Assembly: GCA_002083615.1 (NCBI GenBank) | Contig: MSXO01000037.1 | Span: forward strand, 1-64,000 | From: Proteobacteria bacterium ST_bin11 | Lineage (GTDB): Bacteria; Pseudomonadota; Gammaproteobacteria; Methylococcales; Methylomonadaceae | Direction of reading: 5' to 3' | DNA: 64,000 nt | Shown here: one piece after another, positions 44,701 to 53,169 of the stretch | How the letters are laid out: every line of letters starts with the position of its first letter | Numbering within the stretch: the first letter of the stretch is position 1 | Translations under genes and position numbers: made by a program | The notes under the pieces: model-generated | The model's input: only the letters and a program-made list of their open reading frames with translations | Databases searched by the model: none | What the model was told of the DNA's origin: nothing

Positions 44701-45270
44701 ATGGGACATCAAAATTTTGATCTAAATAATGCAATTGACCAGATTCATGCGGATGAAGCAGGCCAAAGCATCGAAGAATATCGAAAGGGAAAAGCCCAGG
44801 GTATGCGAATATCTGAGCAATCAAAAAAATATATTGGCAGACCATCTTCGGAATGGCCAAAAATATTTTTCAATTGGGATGTTTCAAAGAATGGGCAACG
44901 CCATTCATTAGATGCCACAAACCAGAAAGATTTCGCGGAAAATTATCCAGAAGGCTTTCTTCTTGGGCATGTATTTATCGAAAATTTCGATGCAAAGTTA
45001 TGTCATTACAGTCGTAGAAATCACGGTGAGCTATGGGAAGTCGGTTGTAGTGCTAAATTAGCATTCCTAATAGTTTACCTATCTGAGAACCGGAAAATTT
45101 CTCCACCATTGGTCAAGCCACTGGATACTGGAGAGGTTATTTTTAATGGTGGTCATCACCGATATGCAATTGCCAAAGAACTTGGCTTAAAAAGGATTCC
45201 AATTTATACCAAGCCAGAGTACAAACCTGAAATTGACGTAATTCTCGATGTTGAATGGGAAAGCATGTAA
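44701..45270 (+). CDS. ParB/Srx-like domain hypothetical protein
   Basis: A 189 aa protein. Its C-terminal half carries a ParB-N-terminal-like segment: ISPPLVKPLDTGEVIFNGGH, then HRYAIAKELGLKRIPIY. GGHHR is the usual nucleotide-binding box of the ParB/sulfiredoxin fold, and the segment sits about residues 130-170. The N-terminal half (1-100) is not recognised. It is AT-rich like the nuclease-like gene 165 bases upstream, with which it may have arrived. There is no good ribosome site before the ATG. Confidence 0.6.
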   Translation: MGHQNFDLNNAIDQIHADEAGQSIEEYRKGKAQGMRISEQSKKYIGRPSSEWPKIFFNWDVSKNGQRHSLDATNQKDFAENYPEGFLLGHVFIENFDAKLCHYSRRNHGELWEVGCSAKLAFLIVYLSENRKISPPLVKPLDTGEVIFNGGHHRYAIAKELGLKRIPIYTKPEYKPEIDVILDVEWESM

Positions 45271-45571
45271 TATATATAACACCGCTGATTCATCAAAACC
45301 GTTACTCTGCGATCTAGAGTGCTAAACGATGGCTTTCGGTTTGTCAGTCGTCGTTTGCACAAAATCATTGTCCGACTGTTTTTGACCATTGCAATTAATG
45401 CCTTGAATTCAATAACAGGCAAGATATTGCAACAAACAATAACTATTGAATCAATCTTTAGCCTGTTTGTCGCTTGCTACCTCTATTTTTCACCGAGTGT
45501 CCCATGGGACAAAAAACCAAATACGAACAATATTTAATTTCTCAGTAAATAAGTTTGCTCTTTCTACTCAT
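45271..45571. other. AT-rich spacer without a convincing gene
   Basis: A 301-base stretch between the ParB-like gene and the convergent small exported-protein gene. A 72-codon plus-strand frame (45319-45537) has a hydrophobic middle but no ribosome site and no recognised motif; I do not call it a gene. Confidence 0.5.
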
Positions 45572-46018
45572 TCACTGCATAGGCACCCAGCCAACTGGCT
45601 TCTGCCTATTTGCTGTGTTGGCCGAATTGGCCGCCGCAGCACTCGCTTTTCGGTCGATAGTTTCAAGCTTTTCTAAAATGTCATCTTGCTTATCTCTCAA
45701 ACCCATCTCCTTGAGCTTTTCTTGGGCATCAACGCGGCGTTGTTTAATCGCTCCATAGTCAGCAAAATCAGTTGAACTGTTTGGTCGCATTTTAGCGTCA
45801 CGCTTAAGTTGTTCGACGTACTCGACATTATCTCGCTCAATTTCATCTCTAAGACCTGAAGTCCCTAGAATGCTAACGCTTTTTACTGAAATCGGCTTTT
45901 CTTCGCCTTTCATACAGCGACCTTGTTGATAGACAGTTTTGCCATCCACAATACATTTAGTGACAGCAAAAACCGGCTCTGCAATAAGAACTAGTGCTAA
46001 AAATATCGTGCTCTTCAT
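45572..46018 (-). CDS. Small exported protein, DUF4124-like
   Basis: A 148 aa protein with a clear signal peptide (MKSTIFLALVLIAEPVFA, cleavage before VTKC) and a short N-terminal DUF4124-like segment TKCIVDGKTVYQQGRC with two Cys that could form a disulfide. The remainder is charged and predicted helical. A GGAG ribosome site precedes the ATG. It faces the ParB-like gene convergently. Function unknown. Confidence 0.7.
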   Translation of the reverse strand: MKSTIFLALVLIAEPVFAVTKCIVDGKTVYQQGRCMKGEEKPISVKSVSILGTSGLRDEIERDNVEYVEQLKRDAKMRPNSSTDFADYGAIKQRRVDAQEKLKEMGLRDKQDDILEKLETIDRKASAAAANSANTANRQKPVGWVPMQ

Positions 46019-46230
46019 AAACGCTCCATATCCGTTTCTCTTCTCTTAAGAATAGGACAATTATCGATTACCATATGTGGATTTTCATGCCCCGTTCATA
46101 TCTGAGATCATATGAGCTCTGAGCGGGGCGGAGAATATTCCCCGTCCTAAACGTTTCAACGCTATTTTTATATAAATGCAAACGTCAGTTGAATAATCCG
46201 CCTGGCTAGCTATTTTCCCGCGCGGCGGTT

Positions 46231-46521
46231 TCAGACATCAATGGCTTCCCTTTCAATAAACGGCCGCAATTCCGGACGCAAGGCTTTGTCGCTAACCAAA
46301 TCCACCCGGCACCCCAATTGATCTTCCAGATAAAAATCTACCCCGAAATAACGGGCGGAGGTCGCCGGGCCATCGAAGCCGACCAAAATGTCCACGTCGC
46401 TCTTGTCCCCGGCTTCGTCGCGCGCGGTGGAGCCGAATAACGCCAGTTGCGTGACACCAAACCGTTGCGCGACAACGGGGTTGAGTTTTCTCAGTAGCTC
46501 TAATGCCTGATTCCGAGTCAT
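46231..46521 (-). CDS. Orphan MntA-like nucleotidyltransferase
   Basis: MNT-fold protein of about 96 aa from ATG 46521 (MTRNQALELLRKL); the frame is open to a TTG at 46569. The active site is intact: LFGSTARDEAGDKSDVDIL fits GSx10DxD, followed by GVDFYLEDQLGCRVDLVS with the third catalytic Asp. Such proteins AMPylate a HepT toxin partner (known for the family), but no HEPN gene lies next to it. It is divergent from jetB (gap about 150 bases). Confidence 0.85.
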   Translation of the reverse strand: MTRNQALELLRKLNPVVAQRFGVTQLALFGSTARDEAGDKSDVDILVGFDGPATSARYFGVDFYLEDQLGCRVDLVSDKALRPELRPFIEREAIDV

Positions 46522-46672
46522 AAGGCTTAGTTTGTTAATTTCGTAAAATTCGGCTTTTCCATTCGGCAAGCAATAGTAGCATCCAAAGCCAAAAAGCAGA
46601 TTGTCTCTATCGGCTATGGTTTTACCCTAAAATACGCCCAATTCAACGTCTGCTCTATCAAACGAAATAACC

Positions 46673-47305
46673 ATGACCGAAACCGACCTAGAGATAGCGC
46701 CGCAATACGACCTGTCTGCAGTAGTAATACCATTACTGAAAGGCGTGATTTACCAGGAAGCCGACAGCGCATTATGGGGCGCGTTAATGGCTCTACAAGC
46801 CAGGGTGCGGGACTATATTGCGGTATTGGGTTTGGAATTGGTGCTGGATGAGGCGGAGGGCTATGCCTTCCTACGCTCGCGGCAAGTTGCCGGTGACCCG
46901 GACGAGGTGGAGCCCAAACTGCCGCGGTTGATTGCTCGCCGGCCTTTGTCGTTTCCGGTCAGTTTATTGCTGGCTTTGCTACGCAAGCGCTTGGCCGAGT
47001 TCGATAGAGGTGGCGGCGATACCCGCTTGGTGTTATCTCGCGAGGATATTGTCGAGTTGATCCGGGTGTTTCTGCCGCAAAGTAGCAACGAGGCGCGGCT
47101 GATTGATCAGATTGAAACGCACATCAACAAAATCGTTGAGCTGGGCTTTTTGCGTAAGCTCAAGACTAGCTCTAGCCAGGCCGCGACCTTTGAAGTTAGG
47201 CGGATACTCAAGGCCTTCGTCGATGCGCAGTGGCTGTCGGAGTTCGACAATCGGCTGGCGGAATATCAACTGCAACTGGTCGGCGGCGCGGAGGGCGGCG
47301 AATGA
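46673..47305 (+). CDS. jetB: Wadjet protein JetB (DUF4194)
   Basis: MukE-like KITE subunit of the Wadjet complex, which joins JetA to the JetC motor. The 210 aa protein shows two winged-helix-like parts with YAFLRSRQVAGDPDEVEPKL, ARRPLSFPVSLLLALLRKRL and LSREDIVELIRVFLPQSSNE, matching DUF4194. It begins the jetBCD block and needs its own promoter, since jetA is 3.6 kb away and minus-strand genes lie between. No clear -35/-10 pair is seen. Confidence 0.92.
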   Translation: MTETDLEIAPQYDLSAVVIPLLKGVIYQEADSALWGALMALQARVRDYIAVLGLELVLDEAEGYAFLRSRQVAGDPDEVEPKLPRLIARRPLSFPVSLLLALLRKRLAEFDRGGGDTRLVLSREDIVELIRVFLPQSSNEARLIDQIETHINKIVELGFLRKLKTSSSQAATFEVRRILKAFVDAQWLSEFDNRLAEYQLQLVGGAEGGE

Positions 47306-47341
47306 TTTATTCGATTATGAGGGCCGCGCTCCGGCAAGGCG

Positions 47342-47416
47342 GTAGGGCGGATCTGAGCAGCGCATCCGCCAAACTTAAACTTCGACAGGTGGATGTGTTT
47401 TGCTTATCCACCCTAC
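47342..47416. repeat. Palindromic GTAGGG...CCCTAC element between jetB and jetC
   Basis: A 75-base element has outer inverted ends GTAGGG / CCCTAC and two internal hairpins: GGCGGAT...ATCCGCC (47347-47370) and GGTGGAT...ATCCACC (47388-47413). It has the same design as the element after eno at 3584-3665, with a different sequence. It separates jetB from jetC (184-base gap), which in Wadjet operons are usually adjacent. Confidence 0.8.
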
Positions 47417-47489
47417 ATTTTGATTTGTGCGGTTCCTCTCCTGAAAAAAAGCCGGGTAGGGTTACCGTAAAACCAAAAATTGTAACGCC

Positions 47490-50400
47490 ATGAATACCCG
47501 TAACGACCTGCAATTATCCCTGGATTTCGTCGAAGACGATGCCTTATCCGGCTTCCGCCTGCAACGCCTGGAAGTCTACAACTGGGGCACTTTCGACGGT
47601 CGGGTGTGGAGCTTGCATCTCAATGGTCGCAACGCCCTACTAACCGGCGACATCGGTTCCGGCAAATCGACCTTGGTCGATGCGGTGACTACATTGCTGG
47701 TGCCGGCCCATCGCATTGCTTACAACAAGGCGGCCGGTGCCGACAACAAGGAGCGCAGTCTACGTTCCTATGTGCTGGGCCATTACAAATCCGAGCGTAA
47801 CGAAGTCAGTGGCAGCGCCAAGCCGGTGGCCTTGCGCGATGACACCAGCTATTCAGTGATTCTAGGCGTATTCCACAATGCCGGTTACGACCAGACGGTG
47901 ACGTTGGCGCAGGTGTTTTGGATCAGTGACCGCCAGGGTCAGCCGGCACGGATATTCGTCGGCGCCGAACGCGATCTGAGTATCAGTCGCGACTTTGCCG
48001 ATTTCGGCAGCGACATAAGCCTGTTACGCAAAAAACTGCGCGGCTTGGGCGCTGAGTTGCACGACAGCTTTCCGCCTTACGGCGCCTGGTTTCGCCGGCG
48101 TTTTGGTATCGATAACGAGCAAGCGCTGGAATTGTTTCATCAAACCGTGTCGATGAAGTCGGTCGGTAATCTGACCGATTTTGTGCGCAGCCATATGCTG
48201 GAGCCGTCCGATGTGGCGCCAAGAATTACCGCACTGATTAACCATTTCGACGACCTTAATCGTGCGCACGACGCCGTGCAAAAGGCTAAACGCCAGGTAA
48301 ATTTGCTGACGCCGCTGGTCGCCGATTGCGATAAGCACTCCCAGTTGATTTTACAAAGTGAGGCTTTACGCGCGTGCCGCGAGGCGCTACGGCCTTATTT
48401 TGCCGGCCTTAAAAAAGGTTTGCTGGAAAAACGTCTGGCCGGCTTGGATGAAGAACTGGCCAAACAAACCGCTCAGGTGCAGCGCTTGACCGAGCGCAGG
48501 CAGCAACAGCAAAGCGAAGAACACGCGCTACGGCAAAGCATTGCCGAGAATGGCGGTAATCGTATCGCCGACATCGCCAATGACATTCGCCAGCATCAAG
48601 AGGAAATGGCCCGCCGCCGCAGTAAGGCCGAGCGTCACGCCCAGCTGTTGGGGGCCTTGGATCTAACTCCGCCAGAGGACGTCGACGGCTTTCTGGCCCA
48701 GCAAAAGCAATTCGCTGACTTGTTGGACAAAGCCGGCGCGCGCGAGGCCGAGTTGCAGAATCAGGCCAGCGAAGCCGGCGTGGCCTTTGCTCAGGGAAGG
48801 CAGGAGCATCAAGAACTGCAAATCGAGTTGACCAGCCTGAAGGCGCGGCGCAGCAATATAGAAGATACGCAAATCAGGCTCCGGCAAGCCTTGTGCCTAG
48901 CCTTGGGCTTGGCCGAAGACGACATGCCCTTCGCCGGCGAGTTGATCCAGGTGCGCGACACGGATCAAGACTGGGAAGGTGCCGCCGAGCGTTTATTACG
49001 CAGCTTTGGGCTGTCGCTGCTGGTGCCGGATCAGCATTATGCAGCGGTGGCGGATTGGGTGGATCGGACTCATTTAAAAGGCCGGCTAGTGTATTTCCGG
49101 GTGCGGCCCGGCCAGCGCGCCGAATTGCCCAGCCTGCACCTCGATTCTTTAGCCCACAAATTGGCGGTGAAGCCGGATTCGGAATTTTACGACTGGTTGG
49201 AGCGGGAGATTGCCCATCGTTTTGATGTGGCTTGTTGCGCGACGCCCGAACAGTTTCGCCGTGAGCAAAAAGCCATCACCCGCGCCGGGCAAATCAAGGC
49301 ACCGGGCGAACGCCACGAAAAAGACGACCGCCACCGTTTGGAGGACCGCAGCCGTTATGTGCTGGGCTGGTCGAACGCCGCCAAGATTGCCGCGTTGGAA
49401 GCCAAGGCGGGTATGATGGAAAAGCGTTTAGCGGAATTGGCTGGCAAACTGGCCGAGATTGACAAGGTGCAAAAAGCGGTCAAGACCCAATTGGATACCT
49501 TATCCAAACTGGACGAGTACCGTGATTTTCGGGAGTTGGATTGGCGACCGCTGGCTGGCGAGATCGCCAGATTGGAAGATGAGAAGCGTCAGTTAGAATC
49601 GGCTTCCGATCTTCTCAAGCAGTTGACTGAGCGCCTGGAAGCGTTGCAAACGGACCTGCAGGAAACCGAGCGTTTGCACGGCGAAAAAACCAAGGAATTG
49701 GGCGGTACCGAGCAACGTAAACAGGCAGCCGAAGCTTTACTGCAACAGACCTTGGATGTCTTGGTCGATGCCGGCGACACGCACGCCGCCCGTTATTCCG
49801 AGCTGGACGGAATGCGGATTGAGGCATTGGGCGAGCGGCAGTTGTCGGTCGAATCTTGCGATAATCGCGAACAAGACTACCGCGCCTGGTTGCAGGCTAG
49901 GATAGACGCCGAGATCAAGAAACTGGACCGCCTGCGCGATAAAATCATCGACGCGATGCGCGGCTATTGCGCGGCGTTTCCGCTCGATACCCAGGAAGTC
50001 GATGTGGCTATTGATGCCGCGGGTGAATATCGCGAAATGCTGGATAAGCTGCAAGCCGACGATTTGCCGCGCTTTGAGGCGCGCTTCAAGGAACTGCTCA
50101 ACGAAAACACCATCCGCGAGGTCGCTAACTTCCAGTCGCAATTGGCTCGTGAGCGCGAGACCATCAAGGAACGCATCGCTTGCATCAACGAGTCGCTGAC
50201 GCAGATCGATTACAACACCAGTCGCTACATCGTGATGGAGGCCCAGACTGCGCTTGACGCCGATGTGCGGGATTTTCAATCCGAACTGCGCGCCTGCACC
50301 GAGGGGGCGCTGACAGGGTCCGAGGATGCGCAATATTCGGAAGCCAAGTTTTTGCAGGTCAAGGCCATCATCGAGCGCTTCCGCGGCCGCGAAGGCCAGT

Positions 50401-50864
50401 CCGATCTGGACAAACGCTGGACCAACAAGGTCAGCGACGTGCGCAACTGGTTTACCTTCGGCGCCAGCGAGCGTTGGCGGGAGGACGGCAGCGAATACGA
50501 GCACTATTCCGATTCCGGCGGTAAGTCCGGCGGTCAGAAAGAAAAATTGGCCTACACGATTTTGGCCGCCAGCCTCGCTTATCAATTCGGTTTGGAATGG
50601 GGCGCGGTACGTTCGCGTTCGTTTCGCTTCGTGGTGATAGACGAGGCCTTTGGCCGCGGTTCGGACGAATCGGCGCAATACGGTTTGCGCTTGTTCGAAA
50701 AGCTGAATCTGCAATTATTGATTGTTACGCCCCTGCAAAAAATCCACATTATCGAGCCTTACGTGGCGGCGGTTGGCTTCGTGCATAACGAGGCTGGCCG
50801 GGATTCCAAATTGCGTAATCTCAGCATCGAAGAATACCGCGCCGAACGTGCGGCGCGGGCGTGA
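47490..50864 (+). CDS. jetC: Wadjet SMC-like ATPase JetC
   Basis: MukB/SMC-like motor that extrudes DNA loops in the Wadjet complex. The 1124 aa protein starts with an ATPase head, Walker A GDIGSGKST at residues 53-61, then a long coiled coil (about 300-950, with a hinge-like insert around 500-600). The C-terminal head half has the SGGKSGGQKEKLAYTILAAS signature and Walker B FVVIDEAFGRGSDES. Its stop overlaps the jetD start by four bases (GTGA). GC-rich with many CGC/GGC codons, unlike the AT-rich genes in the jetA-jetB gap. Confidence 0.95.
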   Translation: MNTRNDLQLSLDFVEDDALSGFRLQRLEVYNWGTFDGRVWSLHLNGRNALLTGDIGSGKSTLVDAVTTLLVPAHRIAYNKAAGADNKERSLRSYVLGHYKSERNEVSGSAKPVALRDDTSYSVILGVFHNAGYDQTVTLAQVFWISDRQGQPARIFVGAERDLSISRDFADFGSDISLLRKKLRGLGAELHDSFPPYGAWFRRRFGIDNEQALELFHQTVSMKSVGNLTDFVRSHMLEPSDVAPRITALINHFDDLNRAHDAVQKAKRQVNLLTPLVADCDKHSQLILQSEALRACREALRPYFAGLKKGLLEKRLAGLDEELAKQTAQVQRLTERRQQQQSEEHALRQSIAENGGNRIADIANDIRQHQEEMARRRSKAERHAQLLGALDLTPPEDVDGFLAQQKQFADLLDKAGAREAELQNQASEAGVAFAQGRQEHQELQIELTSLKARRSNIEDTQIRLRQALCLALGLAEDDMPFAGELIQVRDTDQDWEGAAERLLRSFGLSLLVPDQHYAAVADWVDRTHLKGRLVYFRVRPGQRAELPSLHLDSLAHKLAVKPDSEFYDWLEREIAHRFDVACCATPEQFRREQKAITRAGQIKAPGERHEKDDRHRLEDRSRYVLGWSNAAKIAALEAKAGMMEKRLAELAGKLAEIDKVQKAVKTQLDTLSKLDEYRDFRELDWRPLAGEIARLEDEKRQLESASDLLKQLTERLEALQTDLQETERLHGEKTKELGGTEQRKQAAEALLQQTLDVLVDAGDTHAARYSELDGMRIEALGERQLSVESCDNREQDYRAWLQARIDAEIKKLDRLRDKIIDAMRGYCAAFPLDTQEVDVAIDAAGEYREMLDKLQADDLPRFEARFKELLNENTIREVANFQSQLARERETIKERIACINESLTQIDYNTSRYIVMEAQTALDADVRDFQSELRACTEGALTGSEDAQYSEAKFLQVKAIIERFRGREGQSDLDKRWTNKVSDVRNWFTFGASERWREDGSEYEHYSDSGGKSGGQKEKLAYTILAASLAYQFGLEWGAVRSRSFRFVVIDEAFGRGSDESAQYGLRLFEKLNLQLLIVTPLQKIHIIEPYVAAVGFVHNEAGRDSKLRNLSIEEYRAERAARA

Positions 50865-52075
50865 CCCGGCCAAACTGGACCAGCCCGGCCGAACTGCGCG
50901 CCGAGTTTGAAAAGCGCTGGCAGCGCGGGCAAATTTTGGCTGAAGCGCTGGCGGATAGTGGATTGTTTCCGCTGCGCATTGGATTAAAGCAACCGAGCAC
51001 CGGGCAGATTAGTGACGATTTTGCCGCTGCCAGGGCCTGGGTGGAAAGCTGGCAAGCGGCCGACGGCACGCATTTTTCGATCGAGTGGAGGGAGATCGTG
51101 CATCGCAGCCTCGGTCGTAATCGCTTGCCGGCGACCGTGGTGTTTGCGACTGTGGTCGACGCCGCCCGCTATCTTAAAAAAACCAGGGAACTGGCGCGCT
51201 TCGTCGAGATGGCGGAGGCTCTGCCTATTGAATTTGGGTGCTTGCGCGACTGGTTACGTAGATACCCGATACGGCTGCTGGAACATGTCGAGTCATGGCC
51301 CAAATTGTTGGCGGTGGTCGGATGGGTAGTGGAGCACCCGCGTCCAGGTATTTATCTACGCCAACTCAGCTTGCCCGGCGTTGATACCAAATTTATCGAA
51401 CAGCACAAAAAACTACTGTCCGAATGGCTGGATTTACTGTTGCCCGAGTCAGCCATTGATGGTCATTTTAACGGGGTGGGTGGTTTCGAACGCCGATACG
51501 GCTTTCTTGCCAAACCGCAACTGATTCGTTTCCGTTTATTGGACAGCCGGCTGGCTATCGCCGGTTTGACCGATCTAAGCGTTACCGTCGATGAATTTGC
51601 CAAGTTGGATCTGCCGGTAACCAGGGTGTTCGTTACCGAAAACGATGTGAATGGTCTGGCGTTTCCGTTGCTTGAAGGCGGCATGATGATTTTTGGGCGC
51701 GGTTACGGCTTCGAGTCCTTGGCGCGGGCCGTCTGGCTGCAAGACAAGGAAATCCATTATTGGGGCGATATAGATACGCACGGTTTCGCGATTTTGAACC
51801 AGTTTCGCCGGCACTTTCCGCGGACCCGCCCGTTGTTGATGGACGAAGCGACTTTAATCGCGCATCGCTCGCAATGGGTTGTGGAAGCTAGCCCGATTAA
51901 CGCCGAGTTGGTTTATTTAACTACTGAGGAGGCTGCGTTGTATGACGCATTAAGGGATAACCGCTATGGACGTGGCGTGCGGCTGGAACAGGAGTATGTC
52001 GGTTTTGCGTTATTGTCGGAACGGCTGGCGGCATTGAATTCGGTTCCCGCTTGCGGCGGTGGGGCGCAACTGTGA
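50861..52075 (+). CDS. jetD: Wadjet nuclease subunit JetD (Toprim)
   Basis: Topoisomerase VI-like nuclease that cuts the plasmid after loop extrusion stalls. The 404 aa protein starts with GTG overlapping the jetC stop (GTGA). The N-terminal part fits DUF3322 and the C-terminal part DUF2220, a Toprim-like domain: Glu260 in VFVTEN and Asp303/Asp305 in YWGDIDTHGF are the metal-binding acids. It is followed by a phosphopantetheinyl transferase through another GTGA overlap. Confidence 0.94.
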   Translation: MTRPNWTSPAELRAEFEKRWQRGQILAEALADSGLFPLRIGLKQPSTGQISDDFAAARAWVESWQAADGTHFSIEWREIVHRSLGRNRLPATVVFATVVDAARYLKKTRELARFVEMAEALPIEFGCLRDWLRRYPIRLLEHVESWPKLLAVVGWVVEHPRPGIYLRQLSLPGVDTKFIEQHKKLLSEWLDLLLPESAIDGHFNGVGGFERRYGFLAKPQLIRFRLLDSRLAIAGLTDLSVTVDEFAKLDLPVTRVFVTENDVNGLAFPLLEGGMMIFGRGYGFESLARAVWLQDKEIHYWGDIDTHGFAILNQFRRHFPRTRPLLMDEATLIAHRSQWVVEASPINAELVYLTTEEAALYDALRDNRYGRGVRLEQEYVGFALLSERLAALNSVPACGGGAQL

Positions 52076-52875
52076 GTAAGCATTTCGTGGATGTTTGGCA
52101 GGGGGGCTTGAGCCTATCTGCCGACACATTAGCGCGTCTGGCGTCGCGATTGTCGGAGGAGGAAACGCTGAAGGCGCAAGCGTTCAAGTTACCGGCTTTA
52201 CGCGATCGCTACATCGCCGCGCGCGGCGTGCTTAGGGAAGCCCTGGCCAGCTATTCGGCGGTCGATCCGGCGACCTTAAAATTCGGGGCCGGCCCATACG
52301 GCAAGCCGGCGCTGATTGATGGGGCTTTGCATTTCAATATTTCGCATACGGCTGACTCTTTGTTAATGGCTATCGCTAATTTTCCCGATATCGGGATTGA
52401 TATAGAGGCGGTTAAGCTGCGGCGCAATTTTGCAAGTTTGGCGCAGCGTTGCTTTTCCGAACGCGAGTATCAGGGCTGGTACGAACTGCCGACGGAGTCG
52501 CAGGCGGAAGCGTTTTATCGGTTGTGGACCAAGAAAGAGGCCTTCGTCAAGGCGGTCGGGCGGGGGATTGCTTTGGGAATTGAGCAATGTGAATTTGAAT
52601 TGGATACTGGTGGGCAGTTGTTGGCTATTCCGGATGAGTACGGTCCGGCCAGTGCTTGGCTGGTTCACGAATTGGATGTCGGTGATGCTGTTAATCCGGC
52701 CCTTGATCTTTGTCGTTCCGGCGTAGGCAGGAGTTCGGTTACTGAACTAGGTTCCGTTTTTCGTGGGAATGATGACTTTGGGGAATTTCAGGGCCGGATC
52801 AACAATAGCTGCGCTGCACTTGTTACGCCGGCTTGCAGCTACGATTTGCGGCGTTTGGCGCTGTCAGCCGATTGA
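52072..52875 (+). CDS. 4'-phosphopantetheinyl transferase with in-frame repeat insertion
   Basis: Sfp/HetI-type enzyme that loads the phosphopantetheine arm of CoA onto carrier proteins. The 267 aa protein has the family motifs KFGAGPYGKPAL, NISHTADSLLMAI, GIDIEAVKL (Mg-binding Asp/Glu) and FYRLWTKKEAFVKAVGRGI. The GTG start at 52072 overlaps the jetD stop (GTGA), the same junction as jetC-jetD. Near the C terminus about 40 codons (roughly residues 207-245) do not belong to the family and coincide with a palindromic element. Without them, GDAVN would run straight into AALVTPACSYDLRRL. A longer frame from 52051 is less likely. Confidence 0.9.
   Translation: MSKHFVDVWQGGLSLSADTLARLASRLSEEETLKAQAFKLPALRDRYIAARGVLREALASYSAVDPATLKFGAGPYGKPALIDGALHFNISHTADSLLMAIANFPDIGIDIEAVKLRRNFASLAQRCFSEREYQGWYELPTESQAEAFYRLWTKKEAFVKAVGRGIALGIEQCEFELDTGGQLLAIPDEYGPASAWLVHELDVGDAVNPALDLCRSGVGRSSVTELGSVFRGNDDFGEFQGRINNSCAALVTPACSYDLRRLALSAD
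52712..52776. repeat. Palindromic GTCGTTCC...GGAATGATGAC element inside the transferase gene
   Basis: A 65-base imperfect inverted repeat begins GTCGTTCCGGCGTAGGCAGG and ends GTGGGAATGATGAC, with internal GAGTTCGGTTACTGAACTAG forming the loop. The sequence resembles the dispersed intergenic repeats of the type GTCATTCCGGCGTAGGCCGGAA known from several gammaproteobacteria (from memory). It is translated in frame within the phosphopantetheinyl transferase. Confidence 0.8.
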
Positions 52876-53169
52876 GGTGTTCGCAAGCTCCTTTCGGCTG
52901 CAGATATCCAAAATCCAATTGCCGTAATGCCACTGTCTGATCTATCGCGTTTGTCCTTTCGATGTTGTTGCATTTGCCGGATATGTTGGGTTTACAACAA
53001 ATACCCGTTCCCATTCTTAACGCTCCCAGCCCAATAATCTCATTTGCTAAGCCACGCATTGCGCTGTATTAGTCATTAAAAGCTGAATGCAGGCTTAGCT
53101 GTTGTAAATCAGTATCTTGGAACGGGATTTGCTGAGTAGCCTAAAAACGGGTTACTTAGAGAGGTTGAT

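Noticed and set aside
49737..50714. 325-codon minus-strand frame opposite jetC
   Set aside because: Antisense shadow of the GC-rich coiled-coil region of JetC; no ribosome site and no domain.
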